Of a stretch of 64,000 nt of DNA, positions 39,090-48,209 are shown in pieces (within the stretch, counting starts at the first letter, position 1; each line of letters starts with the position of its first letter). Below the pieces are notes generated by a model. The model did not search any database. It had not been told where the DNA came from and was given only the letters and a program-made list of their open reading frames with translations. Position numbers and translations under genes: made by a program. Source of the stretch: an uncultured Elusimicrobiales bacterium (GTDB lineage: Bacteria > Elusimicrobiota > Elusimicrobia > Elusimicrobiales > Elusimicrobiaceae); assembly GCA_944324675.1 (NCBI GenBank), contig CALUXE010000002.1:168116-232115 (forward strand). Direction: 5' to 3'.

Positions 39090-39831
39090 GCTGGGCTAAG
39101 ATATCATCGGCGATATTGTAGTTGGAATAAACATTTTTGGTATCGTCGTGATCGTCCAAGGCTTCAATCATGCGTTCTATTTTTGAAGCCGTTTCCAAGT
39201 CGGTAATGGAAACCTCGTTGGAAGGTATCATCGTCAGTTCGGCCGATTCCAATTTTAAGCCTTTGGCCTCAAGTGCGGTTTTGACGGCGTCCAAATCTTC
39301 CATCGCGGTGATGACTTCAAAGCCGTCCGCTTCGGTTTTAATGTCTTCCGCGCCGGCTTCCAGGGCGATATTCATAAGTTCTTCTTCCGTGGTGGCGTCC
39401 TTGTCTATCAGAATCAAACCTTTTTTGGCGAACATATAAGATACGCATCCGCTGGTGCCGATGCTTCCGCCTTTATCGGAGAAAATTTTCCTTATTTCGG
39501 AGAAAGTCCTGTTCTTGTTATCGGTCGTACATTCCACTATAACCGCTGCCGAGCCCGGCCCGTAGCCTTCGTAAGTGATTTCTTCGTATACGGTTCCGGG
39601 GAGCTGGCCCGTACCTTTCATAATAGCTCTTTTGACGTTATCTGCAGGCATATTGGCGGCTTTGGCGTCGTCGACGGCCTTTCTAAGCCTGGCATTGCTT
39701 CCCAAATCCGCTCCGCCGATTTTGGCGGCTATGGTAATTTCGCGGATAAGTTTGGTGAAGACCTTGCCTTTTTTGGCGTCTACCAATGCCTTTTTGTGTT
39801 TGATACCTGCCCAGTGTGAATGTCCACCCAT
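39079..39831 (-). CDS. YebC/PmpR family protein
   Basis: 250 residues, starting with the invariant GGHSHWAGIKHKK and containing GGADLGSNARLR and the YGPGSAA loop. Family members were described as DNA-binding regulators and, more recently, as translation factors relieving ribosome stalling. A wide acidic cavity (LEAGAEDIKTEADGFEV) is typical. Linked to ruvC. Confidence 0.95.
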   Translation of the reverse strand: MGGHSHWAGIKHKKALVDAKKGKVFTKLIREITIAAKIGGADLGSNARLRKAVDDAKAANMPADNVKRAIMKGTGQLPGTVYEEITYEGYGPGSAAVIVECTTDNKNRTFSEIRKIFSDKGGSIGTSGCVSYMFAKKGLILIDKDATTEEELMNIALEAGAEDIKTEADGFEVITAMEDLDAVKTALEAKGLKLESAELTMIPSNEVSITDLETASKIERMIEALDDHDDTKNVYSNYNIADDILAQLDK

Positions 39832-39937
39832 AAAAATACTCCTCTTTAGAAAAGTTTATAAGCTAATTCTAGCAAATTTGGCGCGGCAAAATAAACGGCG
39901 GCCTATTTTATTTCCTTAAATGGTAAAATATGGCGAT

Positions 39938-40010
39938 GCCCCGTTAGCTCAATTGGATAGAGTACCGGTCTTCGGAACCGAGGGTGTGGGTTCAAGTCCC
40001 GCACGGGGCA
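39938..40010 (+). tRNA. tRNA-Arg (anticodon TCG)
   Basis: 73 nt with a 7-bp acceptor stem (GCCCCGT with ACGGGGC), the D arm AGCTC...GAG, an anticodon loop CTTCGGA with anticodon TCG, and a T arm GTGGG-TTCAAGT-CCCGC. The first anticodon-stem pair is a C-A mismatch. CCA is not encoded (the discriminator A is followed by TAT). Confidence 0.96.
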
Positions 40011-40039
40011 TATCTGATTTTAGGGTCGGGAAGGTATTT

Positions 40040-40675
40040 ATGAAATCTATTAAAGGCGAGGGCAGCGTAAACTGCCCCAACGGATGCGAAGCGTTTGACG
40101 CCGAGTATTGGACGCTGGTGCGCGGCGATAAAGACGTCGAACTTAAAGAATCTCTGCTCGGCGGGGAGCTTAATTTGGTGTCCTGCCCCACCTGCGGGGA
40201 GATGTTCTACCACGACAGGGATATAGTCTACTTTGATCCTCCAAAAGAACTTTTGGTTTTCGTGTCGCCTAAGGCGGAAAAAGACAAGTTTGACGAGGTC
40301 AAAAAGAAAATGCAGAAGGACTTTGAATTTCTGCGCAAAAACCTTTCCGAAATGAACATAAGCTACAGTCCTTTTTATCTTGCCGGTTTGGAAGAGCTTA
40401 AAGCCCTGTTGGATTATGACGAGCATTGCGCCTGCCAGAGCGAGGTTATAGCGGCTGTTGCGGCTCAAAAAGGTTTCAAGCTGGCGGCATTGGCGCCTTC
40501 GCATGCGAGGGTGAAGGGGTACCCTTTATATATTCCCGTAGCGCGGGATAAATACGACGCCGAAAACGTCAAGGAAGCGGCCCAGGCGGTCTTGGCTGAG
40601 AACCCCGCTCTGACTTTATTGGCGGCTCTGCTTAAGGATTTGCGGGAGGGCAAAGAGCTTCCGCCCAAAATATGA
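40040..40675 (+). CDS. CpXC-type zinc-ribbon protein
   Basis: 211 residues. The N-terminal part has paired cysteines C12/C16 and C49/C52 (the second in VSCPTCGEMF), the zinc-ribbon arrangement of the CpXC domain, with FDPPKELLVFV after it. Function of the family is unknown. The ATG at 40040, with GGGAAGG before it, is chosen; longer frames would read through the tRNA gene. It ends with an ATGA overlap onto the CCA-adding enzyme gene. Confidence 0.8.
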   Translation: MKSIKGEGSVNCPNGCEAFDAEYWTLVRGDKDVELKESLLGGELNLVSCPTCGEMFYHDRDIVYFDPPKELLVFVSPKAEKDKFDEVKKKMQKDFEFLRKNLSEMNISYSPFYLAGLEELKALLDYDEHCACQSEVIAAVAAQKGFKLAALAPSHARVKGYPLYIPVARDKYDAENVKEAAQAVLAENPALTLLAALLKDLREGKELPPKI

Positions 40676-41775
40676 AGAAGGAATATAGACTTATTCTCGC
40701 GGAAATCGGGCAAGAAGCTTTGCGCGTCGGCGTAAGGGCTTGGGCCGTGGGCGGTTTCGCGCGGGATAGGTTTATAGGGAAAGATACCAAAGATATAGAT
40801 ATTTGCGTAGAGGGCGATATCCGCGCCCTTATAGATTTTTGCGTCAAAAAGTACGGGGCGCAGGCTATATATTTTAAGTCTTTCGGCACGGCGCGTGTAG
40901 ATTTGGCCTGCGGGCTAAAACTGGATTTTGTGCGTTGCCGCGCGGAAGTCTACGCTAAGCCAGCCGCTTTACCGCAGGTAAGTCCGAGCGATTTAAAAGA
41001 AGATTTAATGCGCCGCGATTTTACCTGCAACGCTTTGGCGCTGAGCATAATGCCCGGAGAGTTCTTTAAGGAATATGATTTGTTTAACTCCCGCGAGGCC
41101 ATATCCAAAGGCTATATAGAAATACTGCACGATAAAAGTTTTTTGGACGATCCCACCCGCCTGTTCCGAGCGGTAAGGTTTGCGGCGCGGTTTGGCTGGC
41201 CTTTGGGGAAAAATACCGAAAAACTGTTTAAGAAAGCGGTGCGGGAAAAACGGGTGAGTTTATTGTCCCGCCAAAGAATAGTGAACGAATTCGTCAAAAT
41301 GCTGCGGGAAAAGGACTCTTATAAGACATTGATATTGGCCGATAAATACGGCCTTTTGGATTTCGTTTTTAAAAATTTAAAGTACAATGCCAAGCTGGAT
41401 ATTTTTAAGAGCGTTGAGGAAAAACTCGCTTGGCTTTCTCTTATGCAGGGCGAAAGGGGGGCAGATTTCGCTGCTTCTCTTTTGCTTCCTAAGGAAACTA
41501 CGGCGCTTTGTTTTGAGGTCCTCAAATGGCGGGAAGAGAAATCCGCCCCCGCCAAAGCTTTGAGTAAAAAAGCCGTTAAAATTATCAAACTTTACAAACC
41601 AGCCGTAGAGCCTTTTAAATTGCGCCCGCTTTTACTCAAGGCCGGGGAGGCCGTACAACTCGGTTTCAAAGGCGCGGCGCTAGGCGCGGCGCTTAAAAAG
41701 CTGGCCAAAGCGCAATACCGGGGCGAAATTAAAAATAAAAAGGCCGCCGTTTCTTTCTTGAAATCCCTCAAATAG
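40672..41775 (+). CDS. CCA tRNA nucleotidyltransferase / poly(A) polymerase family
   Basis: 367 residues, class II nucleotidyltransferase. The N-terminal head has AVGGFARDRFIG (GGxxRD) and KDIDICVEGD with the two catalytic aspartates, followed by RRDFTCNALAL and the FLDDPTRLFRAVRFAARFGW neck segment, in shorter form DDPTRLFRAVRFAARF. It adds CCA to tRNA 3' ends, needed here since neither the adjacent tRNA-Arg nor tmRNA encodes CCA. CCA-specific versus A-specific activity cannot be resolved by eye. Confidence 0.9.
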   Translation: MKKEYRLILAEIGQEALRVGVRAWAVGGFARDRFIGKDTKDIDICVEGDIRALIDFCVKKYGAQAIYFKSFGTARVDLACGLKLDFVRCRAEVYAKPAALPQVSPSDLKEDLMRRDFTCNALALSIMPGEFFKEYDLFNSREAISKGYIEILHDKSFLDDPTRLFRAVRFAARFGWPLGKNTEKLFKKAVREKRVSLLSRQRIVNEFVKMLREKDSYKTLILADKYGLLDFVFKNLKYNAKLDIFKSVEEKLAWLSLMQGERGADFAASLLLPKETTALCFEVLKWREEKSAPAKALSKKAVKIIKLYKPAVEPFKLRPLLLKAGEAVQLGFKGAALGAALKKLAKAQYRGEIKNKKAAVSFLKSLK

Positions 41776-41864
41776 CCCTTTCCCCGCATAGCCGGGGGCT
41801 TGCGCTTGGCGGATTCCTGTATACCATTCACGCGAGTGATAAACAATATCCGCTCCAAAATTAG

Positions 41865-41870
41865 TAGAAT
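41865..41870 (+). promoter_or_regulatory. -10 box of the M50 protease-trpS-scpAB operon
   Basis: TAGAAT lies 8 nt before the ATG, predicting a leader of about 2 nt. No ribosome-binding site. Confidence 0.5.
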
Positions 41871-41878
41871 AATCCTAT

Positions 41879-42514
41879 ATGGATTTTATTTTATATTTGC
41901 CCGTACTGATATTTTCCGTAATAGCGCATGAATTCGCCCACGGCTACGCCGCTTATAAATGCGGCGACGATACCGCCTATCTTTTGGGAAGGCTTAATTT
42001 CAATCCGCTAAAGCATATAGATATGGTAGGCACGATAATAGTGCCTTTGGCGCTGTTTATGATAAACGCGCCTATGTTCGGCTGGGCTAAACCGGTGCCC
42101 GTCAATTACTTTAGGCTTAGGGGCGGGCGCAAGGATATGGCTAAGGTCGCTTTGGCGGGGCCGCTGACGAATATCGCTCTGATGCTGGCCGCCGCGCTGT
42201 TGTTTAAGGTCGTGGCCGCGGCCGCGCCTTTTTCCGCCATAGCGCTTAAACTTTTGCTTTATACGGTAATAATCAATATGGTTTTGGCCATATTTAACTT
42301 GATACCCGTTCCGCCTTTGGACGGCAGCAAAATAGTATCGTATTTTATGCCGCCGCATACGGCCGCGCGCTATTTAAGCTGGGAGCGTTACGGCTTTATC
42401 ATATTGGCGGTTTTGATTTTTACCGGCGTGTTCAGCAAAGTCATTACGCCTGTTTTTAATATTCTTTTGACTTTAATACTGAGTTTTATCGGAGTTCCTT
42501 ATGGATTATACTAA
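41879..42514 (+). CDS. Site-2 protease family (M50) membrane metalloprotease
   Basis: 211 residues, about five or six membrane helices. The zinc motif HEFAH (H17, E18, H21) is in the first helix and the third ligand region NLIPVPPLDG in a later one. There are no PDZ or CBS domains, so it is the minimal rhomboid-sized form found widely in bacteria rather than RseP. It cuts membrane-embedded substrates, which are unknown. It overlaps trpS by 14 nt. Confidence 0.92.
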   Translation: MDFILYLPVLIFSVIAHEFAHGYAAYKCGDDTAYLLGRLNFNPLKHIDMVGTIIVPLALFMINAPMFGWAKPVPVNYFRLRGGRKDMAKVALAGPLTNIALMLAAALLFKVVAAAAPFSAIALKLLLYTVIINMVLAIFNLIPVPPLDGSKIVSYFMPPHTAARYLSWERYGFIILAVLIFTGVFSKVITPVFNILLTLILSFIGVPYGLY

Positions 42515-43562
42515 AGATAAGATTGTTGTTTCCGGAATGAGGCCCACCGGCAGACTGCATTTGGGCAATTATTTCGGCGCTTTGAGAAATTTTGTTGATT
42601 TGCAAAATAAATATAAATGCTATTTCTTCGTGGCGGATTTGCACGCTTTGACCACCGCCGCGGAAAACACCGACGACCTGGCGGCCAACAGCGAGCAAAT
42701 GGTAATAGACTGGCTGGCTGCGGGCGTAGACCCCGAGAAATGCGCGGTATTTATACAGTCGCATGTCCCGCAAATAAGCGAATTGACAACTCTTTTGGGT
42801 ATGATAACTCCACTGGGCTGGCTGTTGAGAAACCCTACCTATAAGGAACAGCTTAACGAGCTTTTCCGCAAGAAATACGCGGGGCAGGAAGATAAAGTGG
42901 CGGCGGAGAAAATGGCAATGCTGAGCGAGGCTGAGCTTTCGGAGATGTCCTCTTTCGGATTTTTGGGCTATCCCGTACTTATGGCAACGGATATACTTAT
43001 CCATAAGGCAGCGTATGTACCCGTCGGGCAAGACCAAACCGCGCATATGGAAATAGCGCGCGACATCGCAAGGCGCTTTAACGATATCTATTCCACCAAT
43101 ATTCTTGTTGAACCCAAACCCTTGTTTACTTCCGTGCCGAAAGTGCCGGGCTTGGACGGGCGGAAAATGTCCAAATCCTACGGCAATACGATAGATTTGG
43201 GCGAGGAGCCCGCCGCGGTGCGCAAGAAAGTTATGTCTATGTTTACCGATCCTAACAAGCAAAGAGCCAATGATCCGGCCAATCCGGAAGGATGTACGGT
43301 ATACGCTTTCCATAAGATTTACAATCCCGACTATCAAAAGCGCTGCGAAGAATGCAAAGCCGGAGCTTTGGGCTGCGTGGCTTGCAAGAAACATTTATTT
43401 GAGCTTATGGAGAAGGAAATAACGGAATTTAACAAACGCCGAGCCTTCTACGAAAGCGATAAGGCTTTGTTAAACAAAATTTTGGAGCGCGGCGCTCAGC
43501 AGGCGCGCGAGAGCGCGGAGGCGACTTTAAAAGAAGTCAAGAAAGTGATGAAGCTGTTATGA
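42501..43562 (+). CDS. trpS: Tryptophanyl-tRNA synthetase
   Basis: 353 residues, class Ic. SGMRPTGRLHLGNYFGA (HIGH-type) and GRKMSKSYGNTI (KMSKS) are intact. A cysteine-rich insert near residues 280-298 (C-x2-C-x5-G-C-x2-C) might bind zinc; some TrpRS have an iron-sulfur or zinc site here. GGAG before the ATG lies inside the M50 gene. It ends in an ATGA overlap with scpA. Confidence 0.96.
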   Translation: MDYTKDKIVVSGMRPTGRLHLGNYFGALRNFVDLQNKYKCYFFVADLHALTTAAENTDDLAANSEQMVIDWLAAGVDPEKCAVFIQSHVPQISELTTLLGMITPLGWLLRNPTYKEQLNELFRKKYAGQEDKVAAEKMAMLSEAELSEMSSFGFLGYPVLMATDILIHKAAYVPVGQDQTAHMEIARDIARRFNDIYSTNILVEPKPLFTSVPKVPGLDGRKMSKSYGNTIDLGEEPAAVRKKVMSMFTDPNKQRANDPANPEGCTVYAFHKIYNPDYQKRCEECKAGALGCVACKKHLFELMEKEITEFNKRRAFYESDKALLNKILERGAQQARESAEATLKEVKKVMKLL

Positions 43563-44341
43563 CAAACGAAAGTATCAGGATACACTTGGACGTATTTGAA
43601 GGCCCGATGGACCTTCTTTTACATCTTATCAAGAAAGACAATTTGGATATTTACGATATAAACATATCGGAGATAACCTCTCAGTATCTTGAGTATCTTG
43701 ATATTATGAAACAGCTTAATTTGGAACTCGCGGGCGAGTTTTTGGTAATGGCCAGCACGCTTATGCAAATAAAGGCGCGGCAGCTTTTGCCTTCGCAGGT
43801 GCCTACTTCCGAGGAAGACGGGCCCGACCCTGCCAAAGAACTTATAGAAAAGATAGTGGAATACCAAAAGTTCAAGCGGGCGGCGGGGTATTTGCAGGAT
43901 AATTTTGAAAAATATAAAGACAATTTTTATAAAAGCGCGCCGGTGTTTGACGGAAACGAACGAGTGCTGAATATACAGCTTTTTGATTTGCTGGCGGCCG
44001 TAAGGCGCGCCTTTGAGAATTTGGAAAGCCGCGAAAACGCCGACCTTTTGAAGATAGAGGAATTCCCTATAGACAAGAAAATAGAGAAAGTCTTGTATCT
44101 GTTGGAAAGGAAACCTTGGATATTGGTGGACGAAGTTTTTCTGGGCGAGACAAAAAAACGCGGCGTAATAACCTGCTTTATGGCGGTTTTGGAACTTTTA
44201 AAAATAGGAAAGATATTGGCTCGGCAAGATGGGGAAGGCTTGGAAATACGGTTGTATATGAATCCCGATAAAAAAGACGCGGATTACCATAAACTTATGG
44301 AAAAGGAAGAGCAAACCGTAAACGGGCAAGGAGCGCGGTAG
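43559..44341 (+). CDS. scpA: Segregation and condensation protein A
   Basis: 260 residues. The kleisin N-terminus FEGPMDLLLHLIKKDNLDIYDI, in shorter form FEGPMDLLLHLI, and a C-terminal winged helix are recognisable, joined by acidic linker. ScpA bridges the SMC heads in the condensin complex. The gene lies in the usual scpA-scpB order. Confidence 0.95.
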   Translation: MTNESIRIHLDVFEGPMDLLLHLIKKDNLDIYDINISEITSQYLEYLDIMKQLNLELAGEFLVMASTLMQIKARQLLPSQVPTSEEDGPDPAKELIEKIVEYQKFKRAAGYLQDNFEKYKDNFYKSAPVFDGNERVLNIQLFDLLAAVRRAFENLESRENADLLKIEEFPIDKKIEKVLYLLERKPWILVDEVFLGETKKRGVITCFMAVLELLKIGKILARQDGEGLEIRLYMNPDKKDADYHKLMEKEEQTVNGQGAR

Positions 44342-44345
44342 CGTA

Positions 44346-45302
44346 ATGGAAGAGAAAAGCAATATTGCCGCTGAGGGCAAAGAAGAAATATTCAGCACGG
44401 AAGACTATAAAAGGATAGTGGAAAATCTGCTTTTTATAACGGACCGTCCTTTAAGCGCGGCTAAAATTTCGCAAGTGGCGCAGATAAACAATATCCAGCT
44501 GACGAAAGATATAGTAAACACTTTGGCGCAGGAATATGTTCAAAGCGGCCGCGCTATACAGATAGTGGAGCTCGGGGGCGGCTTTCAGATGTCCACCAAG
44601 CCCGAATACGGGCGGTGGGTGCGCGCTTTATTTAACGAGAAAAGCTCCGACAAGCTTTCGCCCGCGGCTTTGGAAACCTTGGCCATAATCGCCTACAAAC
44701 AGCCCGTTACCAGAGCGGAAATAGAGGCGATAAGAGGCGTGGATATCGTCGCCCCGTTGGAAAAAATTATGGAGCGCGGCTTGGTTCGCGTGGTCGGGCG
44801 CAAGGACGCGCCCGGCAAACCGATGGTCTACGGCACTACGGACGAATTTTTAAGACTGTTTGGACTAAACCATATTTCGCAGCTGCCCGAACTTAAGACT
44901 TTTGAAAGCAAAGGCCCCAAAGAAATACAGAGCGATTTGCCTTTCGGCCCGAGTCTGCCGCAGGTTAAGGATAATATCCTTCCTCTTGAAGACGACGGCG
45001 ATATCTATACCAGAAACGCCCAAGACGATTTGACGGGAGGCGCTACGCCAGGCCTGCCGGATAGCGGAGAAAGGAATGAACAAGCCCCTTTGCCGCCTAA
45101 AGACGAAAACACGCAGGGCAAAGCGCCTGGAGACGAGCCTGCGCTAAAGCCGCAAGAGCGAGCCGAGGCGCCCGTCCCCGCATCAAGCGAGCAAAGCGTA
45201 TCTGACGGGCGGGAAGAAGAAGTTTTGCCCGACGAGGCCTATAAGCGGGAAAGCGGGCTTGAAGAAGATATGCTGAAAGAAGGATTTGAAGAATTAAAAT
45301 AG
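44346..45302 (+). CDS. scpB: Segregation and condensation protein B with long disordered tail
   Basis: 318 residues. The two winged-helix domains occupy about residues 15-190, with LAIIAYKQPVTRAEIEAIRG and the Y-x-T-T-D-E-F-L-R-L-F-G end that defines ScpB. After that comes a tail of about 120 residues rich in Pro, Glu, Asp and Ser, with no predicted fold, whereas typical ScpB ends near 190-200. It dimerises and binds ScpA. The tail may mediate contacts or be dispensable. Confidence 0.92.
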   Translation: MEEKSNIAAEGKEEIFSTEDYKRIVENLLFITDRPLSAAKISQVAQINNIQLTKDIVNTLAQEYVQSGRAIQIVELGGGFQMSTKPEYGRWVRALFNEKSSDKLSPAALETLAIIAYKQPVTRAEIEAIRGVDIVAPLEKIMERGLVRVVGRKDAPGKPMVYGTTDEFLRLFGLNHISQLPELKTFESKGPKEIQSDLPFGPSLPQVKDNILPLEDDGDIYTRNAQDDLTGGATPGLPDSGERNEQAPLPPKDENTQGKAPGDEPALKPQERAEAPVPASSEQSVSDGREEEVLPDEAYKRESGLEEDMLKEGFEELK

Positions 45303-45326
45303 AAGCCTATAAATGAGGAGAAGTTT

Positions 45327-46781
45327 ATGAATATAGTTTTAGCCGCTAGCGAAGCGTTCCCTTTTTGTAAAACGGGCGGGCTGGCAGATGTGGTGGGCGC
45401 GCTTACGCAGGATTTTTCCAGAATCAGAGGCGCCAAAGTATTATTGTTCCTGCCCCGCTACAGAAATATCAACAACGCTTCATCTTTAAGAACGGTGCCG
45501 GGCGTATTTTACATACCCGTAGGCGCGCGTTTGGAAACGGCGCGCATATCATATTTGAAATGGGGCAACGCCTTAGTGTTCTTTATTGAATCAAACAAAT
45601 ATTTTGACAGGCCGGAGCTGTATTTTACCAAGCACGGCGATTATGCCGATAATGACGAAAGATTTATATTCTTCTCCCGCGCGGTGCTGGAGGCGTGCAA
45701 ATTTATAGGTTTCAGGCCCGATATCATTCACGCGCACGATTGGCAGGGGGGGCTTTTGCCGGCTTATCTTAAGACGGTTTACAAGACCGACGCCTTCTTT
45801 ACCCGCACGCGCTGTATGTTCACCATACACAATATAGCGTATCAAGGTTATTTCGGGCGGAACAGTTTTGTCAAAGCGGGTTTCTTTGAGCCTGATTTCA
45901 CGCCTGATAAGTTTGAGTATTGGGGCGGCATAAGCTATCTAAAGACTGGAATAGTGTTTGCCGATAAGGTCAATACGGTAAGCCCTACTTACGCGCAAGA
46001 ACTTTTAAGAGGGCAAAACAGTTTCGGCTTGGAAGGCGTCTTAAGGCATAAAGGCGCGGACTTTTTAGGCATAATCAACGGTATAGACGGCGAAGTGTGG
46101 GACCCTCAAACCGATACTATGATAACCATGGGCTATGACGACGAAAGCTTAAAAGGCAAAGCCGTTTGCAAGGCGGATCTGCAAGGCCTTTGCGGCTTGC
46201 CGCAAAACCCGGATATCCCGCTGTGCGTTATGGTAAGCCGTCTGGCCTATCAAAAAGGGGTGGACCTCCTGCCCGATTTGATAAGGGCGATGGAAGGGAA
46301 AATGCAATTTGTAATTGAGGGAAAGGGCGAAGCCAAAGCCGAGTATATTTTAAGGGAATTGGCCGCGCGTTATCCTTCCTCCTTCGCTTTTAAAGCGGTG
46401 GTTGACGAGGTCTTGGCGCATAAAATATACGCGGGCGGGGATATGTTCCTGATGCCCTCCAGGTTTGAACCCTGCGGGCTAAGCCAAATGATTGCGATGC
46501 GCTATGGCACCTTGCCGGTGGTTTCCAAGCTAGGAGGGCTTGCCGATACGGTAAAAGGCTATGAGGGCGATATGACGGCGGAATTAAAGACGGGCTTTTT
46601 TATAGACGAACTGAGCGTAAACGGCTTGATAAACGCTTTAAACACCGCTTTAAGCGTGTATGCCAAAAGGAAAGTGTGGAAAGCCATGCTGGCCAATGCC
46701 ATGGCGGAGGATTTCTCTTGGGAGAATTCCTCAAGGCAATATATTAAATGCTTTAATGAGATACTTAAAAGGAGATTTTAA
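45327..46781 (+). CDS. glgA: Glycogen synthase (ADP-glucose type)
   Basis: 484 residues, GT5. KTGGLADVVGAL with the ADP-glucose-binding K15-x-G-G, a HAHDWQ motif, and the C-terminal RFEPCGLSQMIAMRYGT with catalytic glutamate E387 region are intact. It elongates alpha-1,4-glucan. It is 3.5 windows away from the branching enzyme, so the glycogen genes are not clustered. AGGAG precedes the ATG, and the alkaline phosphatase gene begins at the very next base after its stop. Confidence 0.96.
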   Translation: MNIVLAASEAFPFCKTGGLADVVGALTQDFSRIRGAKVLLFLPRYRNINNASSLRTVPGVFYIPVGARLETARISYLKWGNALVFFIESNKYFDRPELYFTKHGDYADNDERFIFFSRAVLEACKFIGFRPDIIHAHDWQGGLLPAYLKTVYKTDAFFTRTRCMFTIHNIAYQGYFGRNSFVKAGFFEPDFTPDKFEYWGGISYLKTGIVFADKVNTVSPTYAQELLRGQNSFGLEGVLRHKGADFLGIINGIDGEVWDPQTDTMITMGYDDESLKGKAVCKADLQGLCGLPQNPDIPLCVMVSRLAYQKGVDLLPDLIRAMEGKMQFVIEGKGEAKAEYILRELAARYPSSFAFKAVVDEVLAHKIYAGGDMFLMPSRFEPCGLSQMIAMRYGTLPVVSKLGGLADTVKGYEGDMTAELKTGFFIDELSVNGLINALNTALSVYAKRKVWKAMLANAMAEDFSWENSSRQYIKCFNEILKRRF

Positions 46782-48209
46782 ATGCGGAAAATATTCTCTC
46801 TGCTTATAGCTTTATTTTTGTTTTCGACCGTTTTTGCGCAAAGCAAAAAAAACGTGATTTTTGTGGTGGCGGACGGCGGGGGGCCAGCTGCGATGGGGCT
46901 TTTGTTGCAATACGCGCGTTATGCTCAGAACTCGCCTTATGCCGACAGGGCCTCAAATATGGAGAAATTATTTTCCGCCTCCAATCTGGGCATAGTGTTA
47001 AACGCCACCAAGGAAACCGTTGTTACCGATTCTGCCGCGGCGGGAACGCATATGGCGAAAGGTACGCTTACGTATCCGGAATATTTGGGCATGGGCGCGG
47101 ACGGACAAATCGCCGAAAGTTTGCTGAAAAAGGCTAAAAGCCTCGGTATGGCGACGGGCCTGGTTACCGACGTTTATTTAAGCGACGCCACCCCCGCCGC
47201 TTACGCAGCCGGCGTTGACAGCCGCCGGAAATATGAGGAAATTTCGCTTTCGCTTCTTAACAGCGGGGCGGATGTTCTTTTGGGCGGCGGGCTGGACTAT
47301 TTTATTTCCGAACAGGATTTGAAAGACGACAGATATGCTGGTATTCTTAAGAAGGTGCCCTACCGCAAAGATCTTTCGCCCGCTTTGCAAAACGGTCTGC
47401 TCCAGAAACTGATAACAAGCGGTTATCCTTTGGTATTTGACAAAAAAGGACTTAAAAAAGCTAAGAATAAGAAGTTGATAGGTCTATTTGGCGCCGGCGC
47501 TTTGCAATACAGTATAAACCCCGCGGAATACGCGCCCGATTTAAAGGAAATGACTGAAAAGGCGATAGAAATACTTTCCAAAAATGACAAAGGCTTTTTC
47601 CTGATGGTGGAAGCGGGGGCGTTGGATTGGATGCTGCACGATAATGATCAAGGCGCTGCTCTGGCCGAGCTTTTGGAATTGGACGAAACTTTGGGCTATA
47701 TAAAACAATGGGCGGACGACAATCCCGATACAATGGTAATAGTGACGGCGGATCACGACACGGGCGGATTTGGATTTCAGTACAGGAAAGTGAAGGGGGA
47801 AGAACTTACCTTAAAGCAAGAGCAAGGTTATCCGTTATACGACAAGAAGGATTATTCGGCCAAAAGCAATTTGGACATAATAGCCAAACAAACGAAAATG
47901 CAGCGCGATATGCGCGCTGAGTTTGAAGCTTTAGGCGAAAAACGCCAAACCCCTAAGGCGATACAGGATTATCTTAAGGCGAATATGGGATATGAGCTGC
48001 CTTTGGACGTAATAGAGGAAAAAGGCGATTTTGAGGATAGTTTAAAAGAAGTCAACAAGCGATTGGGCGTAGTATGGAGTACGGGCAATCATACGGGCAG
48101 CCCGCTTTTCGTGAGTTTTTACGGCGCGGGCGTTCCTGATAAACCGGGAGTATTGCATAATACCGACATTAACAAGATAATAGAAGGGTTTTTATATGAC
48201 GGAAAATAA
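46782..48209 (+). CDS. Secreted alkaline phosphatase
   Basis: 475 residues with a signal peptide (IFSLLIALFLFSTVFA). Metal site D31 in VVADGGGP, the nucleophile S84 in VTDSAAAGTHMAKG, and the later ADHDTGG and TGNHTG motifs belong to the PhoA-type alkaline phosphatase family. It would release phosphate from organic esters outside the cytoplasm. It is placed in a run with glgA and the division genes; no Pho box was recognised. Its 3' end overlaps the ftsX-like gene by 14 nt. Confidence 0.93.
   Translation: MRKIFSLLIALFLFSTVFAQSKKNVIFVVADGGGPAAMGLLLQYARYAQNSPYADRASNMEKLFSASNLGIVLNATKETVVTDSAAAGTHMAKGTLTYPEYLGMGADGQIAESLLKKAKSLGMATGLVTDVYLSDATPAAYAAGVDSRRKYEEISLSLLNSGADVLLGGGLDYFISEQDLKDDRYAGILKKVPYRKDLSPALQNGLLQKLITSGYPLVFDKKGLKKAKNKKLIGLFGAGALQYSINPAEYAPDLKEMTEKAIEILSKNDKGFFLMVEAGALDWMLHDNDQGAALAELLELDETLGYIKQWADDNPDTMVIVTADHDTGGFGFQYRKVKGEELTLKQEQGYPLYDKKDYSAKSNLDIIAKQTKMQRDMRAEFEALGEKRQTPKAIQDYLKANMGYELPLDVIEEKGDFEDSLKEVNKRLGVVWSTGNHTGSPLFVSFYGAGVPDKPGVLHNTDINKIIEGFLYDGK

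Noticed and set aside
42486..43394. 302-residue minus-strand ORF
   Set aside because: Antisense to trpS, which has all class I motifs; the reverse frame is open by codon bias only.
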